Position numbers and translations under genes: made by a program
Notes under the pieces: model-generated
Told to the model about the DNA's origin: nothing
What the model saw: the letters and a program-made list of their open reading frames with translations, nothing else
Database searches by the model: none
Shown here: positions 1-5,083 of the stretch, in pieces
Layout of the letters: every line of letters begins with the position of its first letter
Position numbering within the stretch: the first letter of the stretch is position 1
Assembly: GCA_964355855.1 (NCBI GenBank)
Contig: CAYHFD010000030.1
Location: 1-7,423 of the forward strand
Length of the DNA stretch: 7,423 nucleotides
Reading direction: 5' to 3'
Source: XYD1-FULL-44-32 sp964355855
GTDB taxonomy: Bacteria > Patescibacteriota > Minisyncoccia > Phycocordibacterales > XYD1-FULL-46-19

Positions 1-13
1 CGCTAAAGGTATT

Positions 14-58
14 GCTTCGCTCGGCCGCTTCGCGGCCTCGCTCTGGGGAGGGGGGGGG
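14..58. repeat. GC-rich hairpin plus G-run
   Basis: A perfect inverted repeat GGCCGC-TTC-GCGGCC lies at 23-37. On the minus strand it contains GCGAAGC, a heptamer known to form an exceptionally stable DNA mini-hairpin. A second copy of the same heptamer (GCTTCGC on +) is at 14-20. The hairpin is followed at 45-58 by G4-A-G9. For the minus-strand operon this lies about 25 bases past the stop at 62. It could be a transcript-end structure, but no T-tract follows the stem on either strand, so it is not a canonical intrinsic terminator. The composition is much richer in GC than the adjoining genes. It may belong to a dispersed palindromic element that continues left of the window. Confidence 0.5.
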
Positions 59-61
59 AAA

Positions 62-598
62 TTACGAAATTTTTGTATCAATTAATCTAATTACACTTGG
101 TGTCAATCTTTGGGGAAAAACCAAAATAAATAATAAGGCAAAATCTGTCTTTTCTGCTAGAATTTTAGGAATTTTTGAATAATCATCAGATAATGAATTT
201 TCAACTAATGCTTTCCAGCTTTGAGTCTGATTTGGAAATTTTTCTACTAACTTGCCCTTTTTGGCTTTCCAGATAAAAAAATCGTATAAATTTGTTGGCT
301 CTAATTCTAAGTATTGAGTTCTACTAATTCTTGGCCATAACCCTGTCAGAATCTTCCTAAATCCACGCCTAGCCAAGGTCTCGACCATCGACCACATAGT
401 ATAAGATTGGCCAACAAAATTCTGCTTGAGATCTTCTATTATAAGTTGATTAACAATTCTGACAGAATCTTCGTAGTTAAAGTAAGGATTCGGGAACCCG
501 TACGGCTGTGGTGCCTTTTTGGGGTTAACTAGTCCATGTAGCATACTAGAAAACCTTCCTACGGCTTCTAGCTGCCTTCCATGAAGCATGTTAAACAA
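62..598 (-). CDS. C-terminal part of interrupted nuclease-operon protein
   Basis: This open frame encodes 178 residues if it starts at TTG 598, or 175 from ATG 589. I recognise no family. It is in exactly the same frame as the gene upstream at 713-1648, and between the TAA at 713-715 and the TTG there is no further stop. The 38 intervening codons (599-712) read as ordinary protein, including the stretch KLKFWGETFSPHLFTYFLF. The simplest reading is that this is the C-terminal third of one protein of about 527 residues that has gained a nonsense codon. The segment is rich in aromatic residues, probably mainly helical, with a short hydrophobic stretch (FALLFILVF) near its end. Neither candidate start has a clear ribosome site, which argues against an independent gene. 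Reinitiation or a sequencing error remain possible. Confidence 0.6.
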   Translation of the reverse strand: MFNMLHGRQLEAVGRFSSMLHGLVNPKKAPQPYGFPNPYFNYEDSVRIVNQLIIEDLKQNFVGQSYTMWSMVETLARRGFRKILTGLWPRISRTQYLELEPTNLYDFFIWKAKKGKLVEKFPNQTQSWKALVENSLSDDYSKIPKILAEKTDFALLFILVFPQRLTPSVIRLIDTKIS

Positions 599-712
599 AA
601 AGTATGTAAACAGATGCGGGCTAAATGTTTCACCCCAAAATTTAAGTTTAATATCATACTTTTTGTTAATCTCTAAGATTTGTGCTTCGGTAGTTATATC
701 TAGCGGATTATT

Positions 713-1648
713 TTACAAACGTCTAAGAAGGGCATAAGCGCATAGATAGCCTAGAACAATAGTAGTCCTGGCAGGGTATACAATTCCATCGGACGGCCAG
801 TCACCTTCAAGCAAGTGGTGCCGTTTTTCGACTTCGCTTAATAAGCTATTAAAGTTGGACTCTATGAAAATGTTTACAATCGCTTCTGATTGCTTCCAGT
901 ATTTTTCTGGTAGGTTGTACTTCTCAACTTGCAGGTAGATATATGCGAGTAAACAAACCCAAGCTTCGATTTGGGCTACGTAATTCTTCGCTCTAATCCA
1001 GGGTGAGATGGCATAGTTAGTTAAAATTAACGAGCTAGATATTAAGTGATAAATTTGTGTACGACTAAGTTTTTTAGTGTCAGGCGTAAAATGTCCTTCT
1101 AAAAACGCGCAAAAATGTTCTTTGTCTATAAAGTCGTCGCCTTGCGCAATATAGAAGCCTAGAAAATCTCTAAAATCTCTGGCCTCTTGCGGGAAAAATG
1201 AACCGTAAAACTGCACAAATTTCTGCACTAGCTGGTCTCGCTGGTAGTAGTCTAATTTCGTATCGCGTGATTCGTTCCAGTTTGTGTCATTTTTCTGGCT
1301 TATTCTTGTACGAACCGGATCACCAATTCTACCGTTAACGACTAAGTATGATGTGTACCTTGCACTAGCAGGCACAGAGGGGTGAACTATTGGGTGTTTA
1401 AGCAACTCGGATAACTCACCCTCAATTTTTCTAAATTCCGATAAGCCAACGTCACCATTTTTTAGCTGAAAGCATTCAAGTTTCCCCTTTGGGTTTTTGG
1501 CAATAATATCCTTACCCGCCTCGTCGGGGCCGTGTGGTGAAATGTATAGTAATTGGTATCCCTGGGTAACTAATAGCTGGCAGTATGCGGGCATATACCC
1601 ACGTTCGTTTGTACTAGTCAACCAGTTTTCTATTAGCTTCTCTAGCAT
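713..1648 (-). CDS. PD-(D/E)xK (Mrr-like) nuclease domain protein, N-terminal part
   Basis: Encodes 311 residues from ATG 1648 to the TAA at 713-715. The first 65 residues look like a restriction-endonuclease-fold core. A helix with acidic residues (E3, E7, E15) is followed by a strand at about 31-36, then the segment GPDEAGKDIIA with D47, then FQLK with Q61 and K63. D-x13-Q-x-K fits the D...(E/Q)xK active site of Mrr-type nucleases. The remaining ~245 residues are helical and not assigned to a family. ATG 1648 is preferred over an in-frame TTG at 1684 because AGGA (1654-1657) lies 5 bases before the ATG. That start overlaps the upstream gene by 35 bases, implying one mRNA. The frame continues past the TAA to 62, so the gene is probably broken or recoded. 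The nuclease assignment is by motif only. Its biological role, such as restriction or abortive infection, is inference. Confidence 0.7.
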   Translation of the reverse strand: MLEKLIENWLTSTNERGYMPAYCQLLVTQGYQLLYISPHGPDEAGKDIIAKNPKGKLECFQLKNGDVGLSEFRKIEGELSELLKHPIVHPSVPASARYTSYLVVNGRIGDPVRTRISQKNDTNWNESRDTKLDYYQRDQLVQKFVQFYGSFFPQEARDFRDFLGFYIAQGDDFIDKEHFCAFLEGHFTPDTKKLSRTQIYHLISSSLILTNYAISPWIRAKNYVAQIEAWVCLLAYIYLQVEKYNLPEKYWKQSEAIVNIFIESNFNSLLSEVEKRHHLLEGDWPSDGIVYPARTTIVLGYLCAYALLRRL

Positions 1649-2210
1649 AAAATTCCTGTCTTTTTTGCTCGATAATTCTATCAAATTCTAGTTTGTACTC
1701 TGGGTCGTTTTCGGTGTCTTTTATCATGGCCCGTACGCTATCTGCTTGCGACGGGTGAATATACATCGTCGGCATTAAGGGTTGGCCAGTTTCTTCGTCG
1801 AAATCTATCATTATTTTTCTTATCACTTCTAAGAATTGTTCTTTTGTCCACGACCCTTTAGCCTGAATGCTATTGCCAGTTTCGTCAATAATCTTACTTA
1901 TTTGTTTGAATGAGTGTTTTGCCATTTTCGAGGCAGCTTTCAACCCCATGTTATAAAATTTTTTTAGCACCACTTCGAAATCCGAATTTACTATCTCGTC
2001 TACGGTTATTTGATAACTAGCCTCGAACAGTTGGTAATCTTTATCTCTTTTGTAACCATCCATAGTTTCATAAGTGCCATCGTCACCCTCATGCTGTAGA
2101 TAATGCTTAATTCTTGCTAGTAGCGGGTCGGAAAGACGTGCGTTTTCGAAACTTCGCATTAAAAAGTACTTGTGAATATCACGTTTTAGTTTTGGAAAGT
2201 CAGGAATCAT
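1614..2210 (-). CDS. uncharacterised charged partner protein of the nuclease operon
   Basis: Encodes 198 residues, ATG 2210 to TAG 1614-1616. I do not recognise the family. The protein has no cysteine, no signal peptide and no membrane segment, so it should be cytosolic. It is very charged and looks mostly helical. Visible landmarks are an acidic DPLLARIKHYLQHEGDDG segment near residues 28-45, a central region rich in Lys (about 80-120), a GSWTKEQFLEVIRK helix (about 118-131), a possible strand MPTMYIHPSQ (about 144-154), and a basic/acidic C-terminal helix ending in REANRKLVD. It is first in the operon and overlaps the nuclease gene by 35 bases, so the two are probably made together. Possible roles are specificity or sensor subunit, or inhibitor, of the nuclease; none is shown by sequence. 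Codon use matches the nuclease gene and differs from the genes to the right. Confidence 0.75.
   Translation of the reverse strand: MIPDFPKLKRDIHKYFLMRSFENARLSDPLLARIKHYLQHEGDDGTYETMDGYKRDKDYQLFEASYQITVDEIVNSDFEVVLKKFYNMGLKAASKMAKHSFKQISKIIDETGNSIQAKGSWTKEQFLEVIRKIMIDFDEETGQPLMPTMYIHPSQADSVRAMIKDTENDPEYKLEFDRIIEQKRQEFYAREANRKLVD
1654..1657 (-). promoter_or_regulatory. Shine-Dalgarno site of the nuclease gene
   Basis: AGGA, with 5 bases to the ATG at 1646-1648, sits inside the last codons of the upstream gene. It decides the start: the alternative TTG at 1684 has no comparable site. It is one of only two convincing ribosome sites in the window. Confidence 0.6.
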
Positions 2211-2216
2211 AAGCTA

Positions 2217-2225
2217 ATTTTACCA
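2217..2225 (-). promoter_or_regulatory. extended -10 promoter for the nuclease operon
   Basis: On the minus strand TGG-TAAAAT is an extended -10 element. It ends 6 bases before ATG 2210, so transcription should start at or within a base or two of the A of the start codon, giving a leaderless message. No Shine-Dalgarno sequence precedes the ATG, which fits. The enclosing 11-mer AGTGGTAAAAT (2217-2227) recurs in front of the NUDIX gene at 7316-7326. An alternative promoter further upstream is TTGAAT (2255-2260), 18-base spacer, TAAATC (2231-2236). Confidence 0.5.
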
Positions 2226-2243
2226 CTAAAGATTTAGGCTATA

Positions 2244-2266
2244 TGCTATATTGAATTCAAGAAGGA
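2244..2266 (+). promoter_or_regulatory. extended -10 and ribosome site for the TIM-barrel gene
   Basis: TGC-TATATT at 2244-2252 is a good extended -10 for the gene starting at 2277, with no convincing -35. It would place the transcript start near 2259, just ahead of the purine-rich ribosome site AGAAGGA (2260-2266), which lies 10 bases from the ATG. The perfect palindrome TTGAATTCAA (2251-2260) and a direct repeat CTATAT (2239-2244 and 2246-2251) sit in the same 66-base divergent spacer and could serve as an operator. That last point is speculation. Confidence 0.5.
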
Positions 2267-2276
2267 TAAATTTTGC

Positions 2277-2840
2277 ATGAACGTTACTAATAGGCACGCC
2301 CACGCTCGTTACGGTTATAGGATGATCAGCGAAACCGATTACTACAATTTATTGCGAAACGTAATTGAAACCAAACTCAAAGGATATTTAAGTTTAAACG
2401 CTCATTTGCCGCTTGAAGTTCAGCATCCGAGAGCTTTCTCTCGGCCTAACCGGGGACTAAATTTTATCCGCTTCGGAGAAAGACTGAAAAAACTATTTAA
2501 AATCAAACTTTTCTGGGAGAACGCACCGGCGCAAAAATATCAAACTTGGGATTTAAAATTTGGCCAAACCGATTGGAATAATGTTCCCGATAGTATTGAC
2601 CTGACACTGGACACTGGTCATTTAATTCTTGGGGCCAAAAATATCACTGACGCTAGGACAAGGATTGAAACAGTTTTACAAGACCGGGGGAAACAAATAA
2701 AGCACCTTCACTTGCACGAAAACGATTTAGCTCACGATACCCACGAACCGGTTGGCAAAATAATCGATAAAACACTACTGGCAAAATTGACCCAAAATCG
2801 AACTTATATTTTTGAAAAAGCCGTGTTTCAGGAAGACTGA
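2277..2840 (+). CDS. short xylose-isomerase-like / AP-endonuclease-2-like TIM-barrel protein
   Basis: Encodes 187 residues. It carries the metal-site motifs of the sugar phosphate isomerase/epimerase and endonuclease IV superfamily. These are a strand ending in WENA (E81), LTLDTGH (D112, H115) followed by a glycine, and HLHEND (H143, H145, H147) followed by HDTHEPVG (H153, D154, H156). In known members such residues bind one to three divalent metals at the barrel mouth and act in isomerisation, epimerisation or abasic-site cleavage. At 187 residues it is well short of the usual 250-280, so part of the barrel, mainly the N-terminal half, seems to be missing or reduced. The start is supported by AGAAGGA upstream and a stop in frame at 2235. 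Its stop overlaps that of the convergent methyltransferase gene by 13 bases. The substrate is unknown. Confidence 0.82.
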   Translation: MNVTNRHAHARYGYRMISETDYYNLLRNVIETKLKGYLSLNAHLPLEVQHPRAFSRPNRGLNFIRFGERLKKLFKIKLFWENAPAQKYQTWDLKFGQTDWNNVPDSIDLTLDTGHLILGAKNITDARTRIETVLQDRGKQIKHLHLHENDLAHDTHEPVGKIIDKTLLAKLTQNRTYIFEKAVFQED

Positions 2841-3769
2841 CGGCCGCAAAACAAGGCCGCCGGATAGCCGATTTGTTCACCGGCTTCGGCACGCTCGATC
2901 GCTTGAACGGCGCTTAATTTGAACGGTTCCAACAAACTAAACATGATTTCCAAAGACTGCGGTTTATCCCTATTAAAAACTTCTATGGCTGCAACATAAG
3001 GGTAATAAGTAAAAACAATACCTTCCTTTTCAAAGGCGGCGTAACTGCCGATTGATTGGGCAGCTCGGGTTTGCAGTTTAACGCCATAAGTGGGCGCTTC
3101 CATGGAATAACCGGCGGCAGTAAATAATTCTTCGACGGTTTTGACCGGCATACGTACTCTCAGATTGAGCAAAACCCGGCCGTTATTGGATAGATATTTT
3201 TTAGCCTGTAATAAAAAAGCGTATTGAAGAGATAACAGCGGCTGGCTGAATTTGTTAGGAATGCCGCTAACGGTATCTGGGTCAAAATAGGCGGCGGAAA
3301 CACCGTTTTCCATCAGTTTATTTTTAAGTTCCGGTGGCACAGGCAAATTAGGCAAATTCGTATAAATTAAATCTGCCGGTTCATCGCCCAAAGGCTCGCA
3401 CAAGCTCCCCAAGCCAAAATTGATTCTCGCTTGGCTGCCACCGTTTTGCTGATACCGAATAATGTTTTCCTTAGCTCTCGACAAAATTGCCGGCGCCAAG
3501 TCAGTCACAGTCACTGTTTGCGGCCGGAAAATTTCTAGGGCACCGATGGCGTCGATCCCCGAACCGGTGCCGATAGAAACAAAATGGTTAACTTGAACAC
3601 CCTTCTGATTTAATATCTGAAAACCGCGGAAGGCGTAAGACAACCAATGATCCCGATTAACGGCAATATCGCCGATCCAACCGAGCCAATCCTGATTTTC
3701 CGGGACCGCCACCAATTCTTTACCATCGAGAATCTTTTGCGCCGCTGAAATTTCTTGCACTCCTGACAT
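2828..3769 (-). CDS. class I SAM-dependent methyltransferase
   Basis: Encodes 313 residues, ATG 3769 to TGA 2828-2830. A Rossmann-like SAM domain is clear. Motif I is FVSIGTGSG (G67-G71), the acidic residue of motif II ends TVTVTDL (D90), and motif IV is ADLIYTNLPNLP (N138 to N141). A post-IV strand is RVLLNLRVRM near residues 198-207. The (D/N)-x-P-x type motif IV resembles enzymes that methylate nitrogen in proteins, nucleic acids or small molecules, such as the PrmC/HemK and RsmC type, but NLPN is not the exact NPPY. The N-terminal 60 residues and a C-terminal extension of about 100 residues do not identify a substrate. It is transcribed divergently from the kinase gene across a 24-base gap. 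A strong promoter leaves almost no 5' leader. Soluble; no signal peptide. Confidence 0.88.
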   Translation of the reverse strand: MSGVQEISAAQKILDGKELVAVPENQDWLGWIGDIAVNRDHWLSYAFRGFQILNQKGVQVNHFVSIGTGSGIDAIGALEIFRPQTVTVTDLAPAILSRAKENIIRYQQNGGSQARINFGLGSLCEPLGDEPADLIYTNLPNLPVPPELKNKLMENGVSAAYFDPDTVSGIPNKFSQPLLSLQYAFLLQAKKYLSNNGRVLLNLRVRMPVKTVEELFTAAGYSMEAPTYGVKLQTRAAQSIGSYAAFEKEGIVFTYYPYVAAIEVFNRDKPQSLEIMFSLLEPFKLSAVQAIERAEAGEQIGYPAALFCGRQSS

Positions 3770-3782
3770 AACGGTGTATTAT
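3755..3782 (+). promoter_or_regulatory. promoter of the kinase-unknown-radical SAM operon
   Basis: TTGCAC (3755-3760), a 16-base spacer and TATTAT (3777-3782) precede ATG 3794. The expected start near 3789 gives a leader of only about five bases. The -10 shares bases with the opposing TATAAT, and the -35 lies within the methyltransferase coding sequence, so the two promoters cannot both be occupied by polymerase at once. Confidence 0.5.
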
Positions 3783-3807
3783 ATCCTATAAGTATGAGAA
3801 TGTTCAA
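3778..3807 (-). promoter_or_regulatory. promoter of the methyltransferase gene (leaderless)
   Basis: On the minus strand TTGAAC (3802-3807), an 18-base spacer and a perfect TATAAT (3778-3783) form a strong sigma-70-type promoter. The -10 ends 8 bases before ATG 3769, so transcription should start within about two bases of the start codon. The -35 box lies inside the first codons of the divergent kinase gene. There is no Shine-Dalgarno sequence. Confidence 0.65.
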
Positions 3808-4468
3808 TGAAGCATACAGGCAGATTACCGGTATTAATGAAGATAGTATTATCCCGGAAACGGAAAGATCAATTAGGCAGGTGTTATATCTCGATGGCCC
3901 TCTCTGTTCCGGTAAAACCACTGTCTTAAATTTACTGTCAGTAGAAATTCCCGATGCGGTCATAATCCCGGAATTTGACCGGGAAATTCCGACGGCCCAT
4001 ATCAGCATCAGCAAGGCCTCTCCGCTAGTCGATCTGCTGCGCTCACAATTTTGGTTCTACGGCCAGCATTTGGCCAAAGATAAATTAATCAGACAATATA
4101 CCGGAAAAATCATCGCTGACCGGGGAATTTTAGGCTTATTCTGCTACAGTAACTTATTCGGCACTGATCAAGCGGTTACCCAAAAGATTATCGACAGGGC
4201 AATGAAGTATTCTTGGACACCGGGATTATACGTTTTTTTAACCGCCGATCCGGCAGTAATAAAAGCCAGATTTTTACAACGCAATGACGGGACCTTAACT
4301 GAGACGGAATGGGATCATGGGTTTGGCACATATATCCACCGCTTACACCAATCAGTTGAAGCTGTAGCCGCTGCTGCCGGAATTCCCCTGCTGGACACAT
4401 CAAATCAATCTCCCCAAGAAGTTACAACTGCCATAAAGCAACTTTATTACGAATTTTTCAATTTCTGA
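3794..4468 (+). CDS. thymidylate/deoxynucleoside kinase-like P-loop kinase
   Basis: Encodes 224 residues. After about 28 N-terminal residues comes a P-loop strand and Walker A, GPLCSGKTT (G35-T43). An acidic residue follows the second strand (IIPEFD, E60), then the kinase-type DRG motif IIADRGILG (D109, R110), then VFLTADPAVIKARFLQR with R159 and R163 as a lid-like arginine pair. This layout is that of thymidylate kinases and deoxynucleoside kinases, which transfer phosphate from ATP to a nucleotide or nucleoside. The length fits the family (about 200-230). The specificity cannot be read, and a non-nucleotide substrate is possible. ATG 3794 is taken as start, but ATG 3800 is equally placed and neither has a ribosome site. 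The gene stops 3 bases before the next one, so translation is probably coupled. Confidence 0.85.
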   Translation: MRMFNEAYRQITGINEDSIIPETERSIRQVLYLDGPLCSGKTTVLNLLSVEIPDAVIIPEFDREIPTAHISISKASPLVDLLRSQFWFYGQHLAKDKLIRQYTGKIIADRGILGLFCYSNLFGTDQAVTQKIIDRAMKYSWTPGLYVFLTADPAVIKARFLQRNDGTLTETEWDHGFGTYIHRLHQSVEAVAAAAGIPLLDTSNQSPQEVTTAIKQLYYEFFNF

Positions 4469-4471
4469 AAT

Positions 4472-5083
4472 ATGAGCCGGTTCAATGAATTACCCCAACG
4501 AGAATTATGGTCGGCCCGGATTGGCTTTTCCATTGACCGGGAACCGTTTAGTACCATACTGCAGCAAACCGCCGAACAAACAGGTTTTACTTTTTTTGGA
4601 TTTTTTGTTTTTGACGAAGCCAGTGGACAGGCAACCGCTTACCACTTTACCCGCTACCCCCAACAGAAATATCAAACCAAAAGCCAATCAGAATGCGAAC
4701 AGGCTTTAGTCGCATTGCAGCAAAATTTTTCTGTTGCCGGAATTCCGATTCTGGCTGAAGTCGAACCATCTACTGGATATAATCCGAATCAGTACCGGAT
4801 CATTCTCGGTCTCAGAGAAGGTTATGATCCGGATCAACCGATCAAACATACTTTGACCGAAGCCAGAAAATTTTTAAGACCTGATTGCTTGATAAAGCCG
4901 GCGGAAATGTTTGCCGTCGGGCCGGAACGCAATTACCGTGAACAGGCATTAATGATTTTAGGCCAAGAACATCATTTGAAGGATATTTATGAATTGGCGG
5001 CAAACTTTAATCAGGAACGATTTATTTTGGAGAATTTTGCCGAAAATTGCACCCGGGTGGTAGAATTGGCAGCCTATGACTAA
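4472..5083 (+). CDS. uncharacterised protein between kinase and radical SAM genes
   Basis: Encodes 203 residues; I recognise no family. It is soluble, with mixed alpha/beta character and no signal peptide. The N-terminal part alternates strands such as GFTFFGFFVFDE (about 38-49) with helices. A middle segment, YRIILGLREGYDPDQP (about 108-123), and a later one, MFAVGPERNYREQA (about 145-158), look like conserved cores and contain charged residues suited to ligand binding. It ends in a helical stretch. Two cysteines are far apart, so a zinc or iron-sulphur site is unlikely. The start is 3 bases after the kinase stop and its last 8 bases overlap the radical SAM start (ATGACTAA). That makes it the middle gene of a translationally coupled trio. 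It may be a substrate-handling partner or another enzyme of the same pathway; this is inference from position only. Confidence 0.8.
   Translation: MSRFNELPQRELWSARIGFSIDREPFSTILQQTAEQTGFTFFGFFVFDEASGQATAYHFTRYPQQKYQTKSQSECEQALVALQQNFSVAGIPILAEVEPSTGYNPNQYRIILGLREGYDPDQPIKHTLTEARKFLRPDCLIKPAEMFAVGPERNYREQALMILGQEHHLKDIYELAANFNQERFILENFAENCTRVVELAAYD

Noticed and set aside
713..715. Reassignment of UAA to an amino acid
   Set aside because: Other genes here (for example those ending at 5083 and 6800) use TAA as their normal stop, and no second internal TAA is seen, so a local mutation is simpler.
1497..1691. Open frame on the + strand
   Set aside because: It lies wholly opposite the nuclease-domain gene, has no ribosome site, and its translation shows no recognisable motif.
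1614..2210. Idea that the 198-residue protein is a phage coat protein, from the segment MPTMYIHPSQ
   Set aside because: The resemblance is a few residues only; length and an adjacent nuclease gene do not fit a structural phage module.
2841..2859. Possible terminator CGGCC-9 bases-GGCCG between convergent genes
   Set aside because: The stem is only 5 bp with a 9-base loop and no T-tract, and it lies in methyltransferase coding sequence.
2653..2892. Open frame on the minus strand across the convergent gene ends
   Set aside because: It overlaps the HLHEND and HDTHEPVG motif region of the TIM-barrel gene and the methyltransferase end, and has no motif of its own.
3610..4014. Minus-strand open frame of 134 codons across the divergent promoters
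   Set aside because: It runs antisense to the kinase P-loop and in another frame of the methyltransferase; both real genes have clear motifs there.
4485..4709. Alternative open frames within the unknown 203-residue gene (+ strand 4485-4709 and minus strand 4505-4687)
   Set aside because: The frame 4472-5083 has coupled spacing on both sides and spans the whole interval; these shorter frames look like by-products.
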